Positions 25,183 to 34,035 of a stretch of 64,000 nt of DNA are shown piece by piece (positions within the stretch are counted from its first letter, which is position 1; each line of letters opens with the position of its first letter). The notes beneath the pieces were generated by a model. That model made no database searches. It worked only from the letters and a program-made list of their open reading frames with translations, and was not told the origin of the DNA. The translations under genes and the position numbers were made by a program. The DNA is taken from assembly GCA_903920145.1 (NCBI GenBank), contig CAIXKV010000268.1, positions 1 to 64,000 of the forward strand, read 5' to 3'. Source of the stretch: an uncultured Rhodospirillales bacterium. Its GTDB lineage: Bacteria > Pseudomonadota > Alphaproteobacteria > Azospirillales > Azospirillaceae.

Positions 25183-25668
25183 ATGCCTCCGTTGCCGCCG
25201 CCTCCCGAAGATTTGGATCGTACCCTTGGCTTTGTTCTCCACGATGTAGCTCGCTTGTTGCGCAAGCGTTTCGAGCAGCGGGCGCGGGGCTTGGGGTTGA
25301 CGCGGTCCCAATGGTCGGTGTTGGCGCATCTGGCTCGTCATGAGGGGATCAATCAGACGTCTTTGGCTGAAATCCTGGATGTTGAGCCCATTACCTTGGC
25401 GCGACTCCTGGATCGGATGGAAGCGGCGGGATGGGTGGAGCGGCGCAGAGATCCTCGAGACCGGCGGGCGCGCCTGCTGTTCCTGACTGAAAAGGCCCAT
25501 CCGGTCTTGGCTCAGATGTGGGTGTTAGGGCGAGCCAATCGGGAAGACGCGATGGCGGGGCTGAGTCCGGCCTGTCGTGACCAATTGATTGAGAGTTTAT
25601 TGCGAATTAAAGCCAATTTATCAGATCGGCACATCGAGCTGTCTGATTTAGAGGCTTCTGATCACTGA
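25183..25668 (+). CDS. MarR family transcriptional regulator
   Basis: A 161-residue winged-helix repressor. LTRSQWSVLAHLARHEGI (near residue 45) begins the DNA-binding domain, TSLAEILDVEPITLARLLDRM is the recognition helix region, and the wing VERRRDPRDRRARLLFLT is near 95-112. These are classical MarR features. ATG 25183 was used; an in-frame TTG at 25126 would add 19 residues. It lies upstream of emrA-emrB on the same strand and probably controls them and itself through the ATAAG/CTTAT dyads; the ligand is unknown. Confidence 0.93.
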   Translation: MPPLPPPPEDLDRTLGFVLHDVARLLRKRFEQRARGLGLTRSQWSVLAHLARHEGINQTSLAEILDVEPITLARLLDRMEAAGWVERRRDPRDRRARLLFLTEKAHPVLAQMWVLGRANREDAMAGLSPACRDQLIESLLRIKANLSDRHIELSDLEASDH

Positions 25669-25707
25669 CCAATACTATCAGTGTTGGGCGGCGTTGCCGC
25701 CAATGAT

Positions 25708-25728
25708 CTTATAATATCTTGCAATAAG
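25708..25728 (+). promoter_or_regulatory. Inverted repeat and TATAAT box upstream of emrA
   Basis: CTTAT (25708-25712) and ATAAG (25724-25728) form a dyad with an 11-nt spacer. The left arm overlaps a consensus TATAAT (25710-25715). It shares CTTATAATA with the palindrome upstream of marR, so it is a candidate second operator of the same repressor. No good -35 is visible. Confidence 0.45.
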
Positions 25729-25842
25729 AGATTGATCGGGAGTCAATGCCCTTGTTGTGAGGGTTCTTTGGCCCTTGATTCTTTGGCGTTGTGGTTTGGT
25801 GTAGCGGTTTTAAGAGGTGGTCTGGTGTCGGAGGGGAGGCGT

Positions 25843-26916
25843 ATGAGCGTGAATCGGGGGGGCCGGTGGCGGCGCTGGGGACTGTTGATTTTAGGGCCAT
25901 TGGTGGTTGCGGTGGGCGTGGGGGCTTTTTGGTTGGTGGGGGGGCGGTATGTCTCCACCGACGACGCCTCTATCGAAGCGGACAAGATCACCATCAGCAG
26001 TGACGTTCCGGGCATCGTCGCCGAAGTTCTGGTTCACGAAAACGAGCGGGTCGCGGCGGGGCAACTGCTGTTTCGTCTGGACGAAGAGCCGTTCCGAATC
26101 GCGCAGGCTGGTGCCGAGGCGCGTCTGGGGATGGTTGCCAATGACCTGGCGGCGCTCGAGGCCAACGCGCATGTCACCGAAGAGCAGCTCAAGGCCGCTG
26201 AGGATGATCTTCACTTTTACGACCGGGAATATCGCCGCCAAGCCGATCTGGTTCAGCGCAAGGTGGTGGCCGAATCGCAGTTTGACGTGGCCGGTCATAA
26301 CCTGGATTCGGCTCGGCGCAAGCTGGAGGCGTTGAAGCAACAGGTGGTGGCGGTCCGGGCGCAATTGGGAGGTGATCCCGATCTGCCGGTGGAACAGCAT
26401 GCCCAATATCGCCAAGCCAAGGCTGACTTGGACAAGGCCCGGCGCGATTTGGCTCATGCTCGGATTTCATCGCCGACGGATGCCATCGTGACGCATGTGG
26501 ATAGTCTTCAGCCTGGCCAATATTTGCTGGCGGCAGCGCCCGCCTTGAGTTTGGTCTCGGTGAGTCAGGTTTGGGTCGAAGCCAATTTCAAAGAAACCGA
26601 CTTGACCCATGTTATCTCGGGGCAACCCGCCACCGTGACCATCGACAGTTACCCTGGCCGTCATTGGAGTGCGGTTGTCACCAGTGTCAGCCCGGCGACC
26701 GGAGCCGAGTTCGCTTTGCTGCCGGCTCAGAATGTGAGCGGCAATTGGATTAAGGTGGTTCAGCGCATTCCGGTGCGCCTGCATTTGGAGACTCTATCTC
26801 GTGATCCGCCGCTGCGGGCAGGCGTGAGCGCCACCGTGACCATCGACACAGGCCGCCAACGCTCGCTGGCCGGCTTGTTTCAGGCCAGCTTTGTTCGGGC
26901 CGGAGAAATCGAGTAA
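25843..26916 (+). CDS. emrA: HlyD/EmrA family efflux adaptor
   Basis: A 357-residue membrane-fusion protein. One N-terminal membrane anchor (about 14-32) is followed by the barrel/lipoyl segment VSTDDASIEADKITISSDVPGI (split halves near 37-80 and 225-245), a long coiled-coil hairpin (about 95-205) and a C-terminal beta domain with NFKETDL near 254. It links the inner-membrane pump EmrB to an outer-membrane channel. ATG 25843 with GAGGGGAGG upstream. Its stop overlaps the emrB start (TAATG). Confidence 0.93.
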   Translation: MSVNRGGRWRRWGLLILGPLVVAVGVGAFWLVGGRYVSTDDASIEADKITISSDVPGIVAEVLVHENERVAAGQLLFRLDEEPFRIAQAGAEARLGMVANDLAALEANAHVTEEQLKAAEDDLHFYDREYRRQADLVQRKVVAESQFDVAGHNLDSARRKLEALKQQVVAVRAQLGGDPDLPVEQHAQYRQAKADLDKARRDLAHARISSPTDAIVTHVDSLQPGQYLLAAAPALSLVSVSQVWVEANFKETDLTHVISGQPATVTIDSYPGRHWSAVVTSVSPATGAEFALLPAQNVSGNWIKVVQRIPVRLHLETLSRDPPLRAGVSATVTIDTGRQRSLAGLFQASFVRAGEIE

Positions 26917-28475
26917 TGCCGACACACGGAACCGAGCCCTCCGCCGATGACAAAGCATCCAACGGGAGCAAGGCATTTCAGCGGGCCGCTCTGACCGTTT
27001 GCGTGATGTTGGCCACCATCATGCAGGCGTTGGATACCACCATCGCCAATGTCGCGTTGCCTTATATGCAGGGCAGTCTGTCTGCAACCTTAGATCAGAT
27101 CAACTGGGTTTTAACATCCTATATGATCGCAGCGGCGATTGCCACGCCGCCGACAGGTTGGTTGACCAATCGGTTTGGACGCAAGCGACTATTCTTGATC
27201 TCGGTGGCGGGCTTTACTGTGGTGTCGGTTCTGTGCGGTCTGGCTCAGAATATCGAGCAAATGGTGGCATTTCGGCTCTTGCAAGGTGTGTTTGGGGCGC
27301 CTCTGGTGCCCTTGTCCCAAGTGGTGCTGCTGGACGCTTACCCGCGCGAGCGTCATGGCTCGGCTATGGCCATCTGGGGCATTGGGGTGATGGTCGGGCC
27401 GATTTTGGGGCCGCTGTTGGGAGGCTATCTGACCGAGTATTATGATTGGCGTTGGGTTTTTTACGTCAATCTTCCGGTTGGTCTGTTAGCTTTGCTGGGG
27501 CTTTGGACCTTTTTGGCCGAGACCCGCCTGGATCAGGAGCTACGTTTTGATTGGTTTGGCTTCACAATGTTAAGTGTCTCTATCGGTGCTTTACAAATGA
27601 TGCTGGATCGTGGCGAGCAATTTGATTGGTTTAGTTCCGATGAAATCATCATCGAGGCGATCTTAACTGGGCTAGCCTCTTACCTATTTATCGTTCATAC
27701 CTTCACGGCTCGCCAACCTTTCATTGATCCTCACTTGTTTTTGGACCGTAATTTTAGTGCCGGGTTGGTTCTGATCACGTCGATTGGGGTGATCCTGTTC
27801 GCGACTTTGGCCCTTCTGACGCCGTTTCTTGAGAATGTTCTGAGTTATCCGGTCATGACCACGGGTGTGGTGTTGGCTCCGCGTGGTATCGGAACCATGA
27901 TCGCCATGATCGTCGTCGGACGAATCATCAATCATACCGATTCCCGGCTGATTATTCTGATCGGCTTGTGCCTGAATGCCCTGTCTTTGTATCAGATGAC
28001 GGGCTTTAGCGGCGATGTTTCCGAGGAAACTTTGATCATAACCGGCGTGATTCAGGGATTCGGATTGGGCTTTGTCTTTGTGCCACTATCGGCGGTGACG
28101 TTTGCCACATTAGAGCCGATCTTCCGGCCCCAAGCGACCGGGTTATTCAGCCTTATGCGTAATATTGGCAGCAGTATTGGGATTTCTTATGTGATTTTTC
28201 TTCTGTCTCATAACACTCGGTTGCTTCATGCTCAAATCACCGAGGCCGTCACCCCCTTTGGCTTGGAGGCGCGTTTACCGGCGGCATCCGCCCTGTCCGA
28301 TGTCTGGAATCCCAGTGTCACCGCAGGTCGGGCGGCCTTGGATGCCGAGATTACCCGTCAGGCGTCTATCGTCGCCTATCTGGATGACTTCAAACTGCTC
28401 ATGATGATTGCGCTGCTGAGTTTGCCGATGGTGTTGCTGTTGCAGCGGGCCCGCCCGGTTCGGGCCAAGGCTTAA
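26916..28475 (+). CDS. emrB: DHA2-family multidrug efflux MFS transporter
   Basis: A 519-residue inner-membrane drug/proton antiporter with 14 predicted membrane spans. DHA2 signatures are present: LDTTIANVALPYMQGSL (near residue 40), WVLTSYMIAAAIATPPTGWL (near 63), NRFGRKRLF and the motif C-like GVMVGPILGPLLGGYL. It forms a tripartite pump with EmrA. Its start overlaps the emrA stop by one base. Substrates cannot be predicted; the family exports hydrophobic compounds such as uncouplers and antibiotics. Confidence 0.94.
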   Translation: MPTHGTEPSADDKASNGSKAFQRAALTVCVMLATIMQALDTTIANVALPYMQGSLSATLDQINWVLTSYMIAAAIATPPTGWLTNRFGRKRLFLISVAGFTVVSVLCGLAQNIEQMVAFRLLQGVFGAPLVPLSQVVLLDAYPRERHGSAMAIWGIGVMVGPILGPLLGGYLTEYYDWRWVFYVNLPVGLLALLGLWTFLAETRLDQELRFDWFGFTMLSVSIGALQMMLDRGEQFDWFSSDEIIIEAILTGLASYLFIVHTFTARQPFIDPHLFLDRNFSAGLVLITSIGVILFATLALLTPFLENVLSYPVMTTGVVLAPRGIGTMIAMIVVGRIINHTDSRLIILIGLCLNALSLYQMTGFSGDVSEETLIITGVIQGFGLGFVFVPLSAVTFATLEPIFRPQATGLFSLMRNIGSSIGISYVIFLLSHNTRLLHAQITEAVTPFGLEARLPAASALSDVWNPSVTAGRAALDAEITRQASIVAYLDDFKLLMMIALLSLPMVLLLQRARPVRAKA

Positions 28476-28633
28476 TTTTGCCTTCTGAACGGTTTGCAGC
28501 GGCGGCTATCGCAGTGTATCTTCCAGCCGTTGTCTATTTTATGCCATGCCTCGGGGTGCCGGTGATCGCAGTCGGACCCGATTCGGACCGGGGGCATGCC
28601 GAGGCCACCGACATTAGCTGGAAGATCACTTGA

Positions 28634-29620
28634 ATGAGCAATCCCCAGGCCGATCAATTGAAGCCGCTGTTGCAGCGGTTACTGACCATGGCGGAAAGTC
28701 ATGACGAGCGTCTGGCTCGCCTCGAGGCGGCGCATTCCCGGTTGGGGACGCAGATCGCTCGGGTTGGGGAGCAACTGAGTCGTCAGGGCGATCAACTGAG
28801 TCGGCTGGAGGACGCGCCAACGGCTACGCCGGTGCTCGCGCCGGTGCCTGTCCCTGCACCGTTACCGGCTCGCGCGGGCGGTGCCGAGGCTAACTCTCGT
28901 TTTGGCGAGCAGTTCGGGCGGTTGAATGAGCAGATCACGCGGGTTCGCGAACAGTTCGGGCGGATGACCGAGCAGTTGGGTCGGATCGAGCGGGCGCAGA
29001 CCGAACTGCGCGAGGATTCCCTTCATCACGGCAGCGAGCAGCAGCGGTTGTTGGAGCGGCTGGAGGTCGCGCTGATCCGGCGCCAGGACGAACTCGCAGC
29101 AGACCTGCCCGAGCGTATTCAAGACCGGATGGAACAGGTTCTCGGCTTCGTGGTGGCAGAAGGCGGTGAGGAGGAGCTGGGCTCGGCTCCGACTCACGAA
29201 CCGCCAACGGTCGAGGCCAAGGCTGCGTCGGTTCCGGTGCAGACTCCGGCTTCGGCCCAAACTCCGGCCCCAGTCCAAACTCCGGCTCCAGTCCAGACTC
29301 CGGCCCCGAGCCAGGTTCCGCCCCCGGCACACTTGGCTTCGGTCCAGGACGAAGTTCGCCAGCTTGGCGAGCGCCTTGCCGAGTTGATGGCTCATGTCGG
29401 TAAGCTCGGGGGGGCCCAATCGACCCCGGCCCCTGTTGCCGCTCCGGCTCAACCGGCCCCGACTTCGGTTCCGGCTTCAGCGGCCGCCCCGGCTCCGGTT
29501 GTCGACGCTGAACCGGCTCCGGTTGCCGCTCCGCCGGCAGTGCCGCCGGTCGCCAAGCCGGTCGTGGCCCGGCCTGTGGTGGTTCGGGTCATGCCGGGGA
29601 GTCGACTGGCATCGCGCTAG
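28634..29620 (+). CDS. Hypothetical coiled-coil protein with Pro/Ala/Gln-rich linkers
   Basis: A 328-residue soluble protein. Residues 1-60 and about 80-175 are predicted coiled coil (VGEQLSRQGDQLSRLE and FGRMTEQLGRIERAQ type heptads). Residues about 195-240 contain tandem TPAPVQ-type repeats. A third coiled segment (about 240-260) and a Pro/Ala/Val-rich tail end in a basic patch. No domain is recognised. ATG 28634 follows weak ribosome-binding sequence. It could be a scaffold or tether; no function is inferred. It is followed on the same strand by an MFS transporter. Confidence 0.7.
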   Translation: MSNPQADQLKPLLQRLLTMAESHDERLARLEAAHSRLGTQIARVGEQLSRQGDQLSRLEDAPTATPVLAPVPVPAPLPARAGGAEANSRFGEQFGRLNEQITRVREQFGRMTEQLGRIERAQTELREDSLHHGSEQQRLLERLEVALIRRQDELAADLPERIQDRMEQVLGFVVAEGGEEELGSAPTHEPPTVEAKAASVPVQTPASAQTPAPVQTPAPVQTPAPSQVPPPAHLASVQDEVRQLGERLAELMAHVGKLGGAQSTPAPVAAPAQPAPTSVPASAAAPAPVVDAEPAPVAAPPAVPPVAKPVVARPVVVRVMPGSRLASR

Positions 29621-29650
29621 TCGGTCGCGGTCAACGGCGGAACGGGCCGG

Positions 29651-30826
29651 GTGGTGGCGGACATCGAGTCTGATCGGGTTCGGCGCTGGGGATTGACGGC
29701 GGTCTTGACGAGCGCCGTCGTCACTGGCCTAACCATCGGGATGACCATTCCCTTAATTGCCCTTACCATGACCGCTGCCGGAACCGGAGCTGCGGTGGTT
29801 GGGCTGAATGCTGCCATGGCGGCACTGGGTGTTCTGGTGGTGGCGCCGTTGGCCCCTTGGCTGATCGCCCGGCTGGGGTTGGTGGAGACCCTGGTGTTGG
29901 GGGCTTTGGCCTCTGCTATCTCTCTGGTTTTATTTCCTGTTTTTGATTCGGTGGTGGTCTGGTTCGGGCTGCGCTTCGGTGCCGGCCTGGGCTTGGCTTT
30001 GTTGTGGGTGGTGAGTGAGACGTGGCTGGGCGTATTGGCCACCGACCAAAGTCGGGGCCGGGTGGTCGGTCTGTACTCCACCTTGTGGTGTGCGGGGATG
30101 GCCGGGGGGCCGCTGCTTCTGCAACTGACGACTCTGTGCGGATGGCCTCCCTTTGTTGTCAGTGCGGCTCTGGTTTTGCTGGCGACGGTGCCGCCGATTT
30201 TGGGACGCGCGGCGGCGCGCAGGCGATTCGGTGATGGCGAGACCCATCGATGGTCCTGGCCGTTGTTGAGAAAAGCGCGCGGCATGATTCTGGCGGGTTT
30301 CGTCGCCGGATTCGTGGAGACGGCGCTGTTCACCCTGTTGCCGTTGTACGGTGTGGCGGTGGGGTTGGGTCAGGCTCAAGCGGTTTTGATGCTATCGGTG
30401 TTTGCGGTGGGCAGCCTTGCCTTGCAATTGCCGTTGGGGTGGCTAGCGGATCGGTTGGGGTTGGTTTGGGTGCTGATGGGAGCCGCCTTGACCGGGGTGG
30501 CGGTGGCATTGGCCCTGCCTTCGGCCGTTCTGGCCGGCTGGCCGCTTTGGCCGCTGCTGTTCGTGTGGGGCGGCGTGGTTTCAGGCTTCTACACCTTGGG
30601 CTTGACCCAGCTTGGTCAGCGATTCGCCGCCGTTGGGTTGGCTCAGGCCAATGTGGTCTTCATCATGGCCTATACGGTCGGCACCATCGGCGGCCCACCG
30701 ATGGTTGGTGCAGCCCTGGATTTATGGGCATTTTACGGCTTGCCTCTGGTGGTTGTCGGAGTCTATGGCGCTTTTTTGTTGTCCATGGTTCCGGCGTGCT
30801 GGCGGTTGCGTCGTGGAGTGGGATGA
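29651..30826 (+). CDS. MFS transporter (YcaD-like)
   Basis: A 391-residue major facilitator protein with 12 predicted spans. FGAGLGLALLWVVSETWLG (near residue 107) and GLYSTLWCAGMAGGPLLL (near 138) resemble YcaD-type transporters, which often carry such a WxxSETW-like motif. The start is a GTG at 29651 (GTG GTG GCG). The last 14 bp overlap the recO start, indicating co-transcription. Substrate unknown. Confidence 0.85.
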   Translation: MVADIESDRVRRWGLTAVLTSAVVTGLTIGMTIPLIALTMTAAGTGAAVVGLNAAMAALGVLVVAPLAPWLIARLGLVETLVLGALASAISLVLFPVFDSVVVWFGLRFGAGLGLALLWVVSETWLGVLATDQSRGRVVGLYSTLWCAGMAGGPLLLQLTTLCGWPPFVVSAALVLLATVPPILGRAAARRRFGDGETHRWSWPLLRKARGMILAGFVAGFVETALFTLLPLYGVAVGLGQAQAVLMLSVFAVGSLALQLPLGWLADRLGLVWVLMGAALTGVAVALALPSAVLAGWPLWPLLFVWGGVVSGFYTLGLTQLGQRFAAVGLAQANVVFIMAYTVGTIGGPPMVGAALDLWAFYGLPLVVVGVYGAFLLSMVPACWRLRRGVG

Positions 30827-31544
30827 CCAAGCCGTGGTGCTTTCGGCGCGGGCCATGGGCGAAGCTTCGGCTGTGGTGACGCTGTTGACCGAGGCGCGTG
30901 GGCGTTGGGCTGGCTTGGTTCGTGGTGGTCGCGGGGCTCGCCAGCGCGGCCTATTGGAGCCGGGCACTTTGGTGCGGGCCCGTTGGCGTGCCCGGTTGCC
31001 CGAGCATCTGGGAACGCTGACCTTAGAACCGATTCGCAGTTTTGGGGCGGCGCTGTTCGAGCAGCCGGGACCATTGGCGGCGCTGGTTTCGGCTTGTGCC
31101 CTGCTTGAGGTCGGGTTGGCTGAACACGAGCCCTGTCCAAGAGTCTATCAGGGTGCGTTGGCATTGTTTGCCGCTCTGGTTCTGCCGGTTTGGGCCGAAG
31201 CCTATATCCGGTGGGAGGTCGGGTTCTTGGCCGCGTTGGGCTTTGGCCTGGATTTGACCGCCTGTGCGGTGACGGGCGAGACCGATGACCTCAGTCATGT
31301 CAGTCCGCGCACAGGCCGCGCGGTGTCTCGAGCCGCCGCCGCGCCTTGGGGTGATCGTTTGCTGGTGCTGCCGGGGTTTTTGCAAGGGCGAGGCGGCGGA
31401 GGGCCGGCGGAGGTCTTGGCGGGCTTGGCCTTGACCGGCCATTTTCTGGAGCGGTTTTTGCCGAATGGCTTGCCGGCAGCCCGGCGGCGCCTGCCCGACG
31501 TTACAGCGTCCAACGCCTCCCGGCCTTTGGAGGGGGCAGGGTAA
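30813..31544 (+). CDS. recO: DNA repair protein RecO
   Basis: A 243-residue RecO. It loads RecA onto SSB-coated DNA with RecR in the RecFOR pathway. The N-terminal OB fold starts WDDQAVVLSARAMGEASAV; the alphaproteobacterial zinc-region CAVTGETDDLSHVSPRTGRAV (near residue 153) and the C-terminal helical domain (LTGHFLERFLPNGLPAARRRL) are present. The start is GTG 30813, inside the end of the MFS gene; the frame continues upstream but only inside that gene. A short hairpin follows the stop. Confidence 0.93.
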   Translation: MEWDDQAVVLSARAMGEASAVVTLLTEARGRWAGLVRGGRGARQRGLLEPGTLVRARWRARLPEHLGTLTLEPIRSFGAALFEQPGPLAALVSACALLEVGLAEHEPCPRVYQGALALFAALVLPVWAEAYIRWEVGFLAALGFGLDLTACAVTGETDDLSHVSPRTGRAVSRAAAAPWGDRLLVLPGFLQGRGGGGPAEVLAGLALTGHFLERFLPNGLPAARRRLPDVTASNASRPLEGAG

Positions 31545-31564
31545 AGCCTTGGTGGAGAGAGTGG

Positions 31565-31583
31565 CCCGCGAAAACGCGGGTTT
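31565..31583 (+). terminator. Short hairpin after recO
   Basis: CCCGCG (31565-31570), loop AAAA, CGCGGG (31575-31580), then TTT. It lies 21 bp after the recO stop. The stem is short but G+C-only. Confidence 0.6.
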
Positions 31584-31799
31584 CCCCCGGCGACGGTGCC
31601 AGCTATGATGACCGCATGGAAGCGCGGCCAGGCTTGAGCGGGACGAGATGGGACGGTCAAGGACAGTCTGAAGCCGCCGCTTTCCGAGATCAGGGAACGA
31701 TCCGATCGAATGCCGCCTGGCTTTTGGAAACGAAGAGGGGCATCGGTTTGTCGATTGCCTGGGGCAAGCGCGCAACCTTCTGAATTGAAATAAAAAATC

Positions 31800-34034
31800 G
31801 TGAAAGCATCGACTCCCGATTTCGAAATACAGGACAAGCCGTTGGCCGAGGCTCTGAGTGAGCGTTACTTGGCCTATGCCCTGTCGACCATCATGGCCCG
31901 TTCGCTGCCCGACGTGCGCGACGGGTTAAAGCCGGTGCATCGGCGGCGGTTGTTCGCCATGAGCCAGCTTAAATTGGAACCAGACCTGCCGCCCAAGAAG
32001 TCGGCTCGGGTGGTGGGCGACGTCATTGGCAAGTTCCACCCGCACGGCGATATTGCGGTTTATGACGCGTTGGTTCGGTTGGCTCAGGACTTTGCCGTTC
32101 GGTACCGGCTGATCGATGGCCAGGGCAATTTCGGCAATATCGACGGCGATAACGCCGCTGCGATGCGATACACCGAAGCCCGCTTGACCGAAGTGGCCCG
32201 AGCGTTGCTGGATGGAATCGATCAGGATGCCGTGGATTTCCGCGCCACCTATGACGGCGACGGCGAAGAGCCCGTGGTTCTGCCAGCTAATTTCCCCAAT
32301 CTGTTGGCCAATGGTGCGACTGGAATCGCTGTGGGTATGGCCACGTCCATTCCGCCCCATAATGTGGGCGAATTGTGCGACGCCCTGCGCCACCTGATCA
32401 AACAGCCGGAGGCTTCCATCGAGTCCCTGGTGGCGCTGATTCCGGGACCGGACTTTCCGACCGGCGGCGTGCTGGTCGAATCTCGGGCCTCGGTGATCGA
32501 AAGCTATCGTACCGGGCGAGGGGCGTTCCGGTTGCGAGCACGCTGGCAGGTGGAAAAACTGACCCAGGGAACTTGGCAGATTATCGTGACCGAGATTCCC
32601 TATCAGGTCCAAAAGTCCCGGCTGATTGAAAAGATCGCAGAGCTGCTGACCAACCGTAAATTGGTGCTGTTGGAGGATATCCGCGATGAATCCGCCGAAG
32701 ATATTCGGCTGGTTCTGGTGCCTAAGAGCCGCAATGTTGATCCCGAGGTGTTGATGGCTTCGCTCTTCCAGGCTACCGACCTGGAAGTGCGGTTTAGCCT
32801 GAACATGAATGTTTTGGACGCGGACAATGTGCCGCGCGTCATGGACTTACGGCAGGTCTTGCGGGCCTTTTTGGCCCATCGTCACGAGGTGTTACAGCGG
32901 CGCTCACGCTATCGGCTGGCCAAAATTGAGCATCGTCTGGAAGTGCTGGAAGGCTTGTTGAAAGCCTTCCTGAATCTTGACGAGGTGATTCGGATCATCC
33001 GATTCGAAGACCAGCCCAAGGCCGAGCTGATCCGGCGTTTCTCGTTGACCGAAATTCAGACCGAAGCGATCCTCAATATGCGGCTGCGGACGCTGCATAA
33101 GCTCGAGGAGCTGGAAATTCGGCGCGAGCATGCGGGATTGGCCGAGGAGCGGGCCGGTCTTCAGAAGCTGTTGGCCGAGGAGCCGCTCCGCTGGCAAGCC
33201 ATTGCCGCCGAAATTGCCGAGACCAAGAAAAGATTTGGGAAAACCACCGCACTTGGCAAGCGCCGGACGGATGTGGCCGATGCACCTAAAGAAATCGATG
33301 TGCCGCTAGAAGCCACGGTCGAGCGCGAGCAGGTCACGGTTCTATGTTCAGATAAAGGATGGATTCGTGCCGTCAAAGGGCATCTGCCGGAGACGGAAGC
33401 GGCCGAGATCAAATACAAAGAAGGCGATAGCCAGCGATTTATCCTACATGTCGAAACCACCGATAAGCTGATTCTGTTTGGCACCAATGGCCGCTTCCAT
33501 ACCATTGCCGTCGATAAGCTGCCGCGTGGTCGTGGATTCGGCGAGCCGGTGCGGTTGATGGTGGATTTTGGCAACGATACCGAGATCGTCGCGTTGTTCA
33601 AGCATCAGCCTAACCGGCGCCTAGTGGTTATGGCCGAAGACGGTCGGGGCTTTCAGGTCGAGGAAGGTGAGGTGGTGGCCCAGACCCGCGCTGGCAAGCA
33701 GGTGCTCAATCTTGAAGAGGGCGGTTCGGCGCGAATTTGCCAGCCGGTGGACGCTGGCTGCGACGCTCTAGCGGTGATCGGCAATAACCGCCGAATGCTG
33801 GTGGTCATGCTGGAGGAACTGCCTGTCATGACGCGCGGTCGCGGTGTGATCATCCAGAAGTATAAAGATGCCCGTTTGGCCGATCTGAAACTCATCGCCT
33901 TTGCCGCCGGTTTATCGTGGGCAAGCGGAGATCGGATGCGGGTTGAGGCGGATTTGCGTCCGTGGCTTGGCCCGCGTGGTTCGGTGGGGCGCTTGCCGCC
34001 CAATGGTTTCCCCAAAGACAACAAGTTCCGCTGA
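31800..34034 (+). CDS. parC: DNA topoisomerase IV subunit A
   Basis: A 744-residue DNA-cleaving subunit partnering ParE. The winged-helix region ([14 protein letters not shown] near residue 42; [14 protein letters not shown] near 71-84) leads to the active-site Tyr in MRYTEARL (near 122); the C-terminal beta-pinwheel domain runs from about 500. GTG start at 31800. At the quinolone-contact position equivalent to E. coli ParC Ser80 it carries Ile85 (GDIAVYD), with Asp89 at the Glu84 position. The length fits alphaproteobacterial ParC. The stop is one base from the uvrA start. Confidence 0.96.
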   Translation: MKASTPDFEIQDKPLAEALSERYLAYALSTIMARSLPDVRDGLKPVHRRRLFAMSQLKLEPDLPPKKSARVVGDVIGKFHPHGDIAVYDALVRLAQDFAVRYRLIDGQGNFGNIDGDNAAAMRYTEARLTEVARALLDGIDQDAVDFRATYDGDGEEPVVLPANFPNLLANGATGIAVGMATSIPPHNVGELCDALRHLIKQPEASIESLVALIPGPDFPTGGVLVESRASVIESYRTGRGAFRLRARWQVEKLTQGTWQIIVTEIPYQVQKSRLIEKIAELLTNRKLVLLEDIRDESAEDIRLVLVPKSRNVDPEVLMASLFQATDLEVRFSLNMNVLDADNVPRVMDLRQVLRAFLAHRHEVLQRRSRYRLAKIEHRLEVLEGLLKAFLNLDEVIRIIRFEDQPKAELIRRFSLTEIQTEAILNMRLRTLHKLEELEIRREHAGLAEERAGLQKLLAEEPLRWQAIAAEIAETKKRFGKTTALGKRRTDVADAPKEIDVPLEATVEREQVTVLCSDKGWIRAVKGHLPETEAAEIKYKEGDSQRFILHVETTDKLILFGTNGRFHTIAVDKLPRGRGFGEPVRLMVDFGNDTEIVALFKHQPNRRLVVMAEDGRGFQVEEGEVVAQTRAGKQVLNLEEGGSARICQPVDAGCDALAVIGNNRRMLVVMLEELPVMTRGRGVIIQKYKDARLADLKLIAFAAGLSWASGDRMRVEADLRPWLGPRGSVGRLPPNGFPKDNKFR

Positions 34035-34035
34035 C

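Noticed and set aside
28472-28657. 61-codon minus-strand frame with Cys/His pairs, possible zinc-ribbon peptide
   Set aside because: It starts with TTG inside the next gene, overlaps the emrB stop and lacks a ribosome-binding site.
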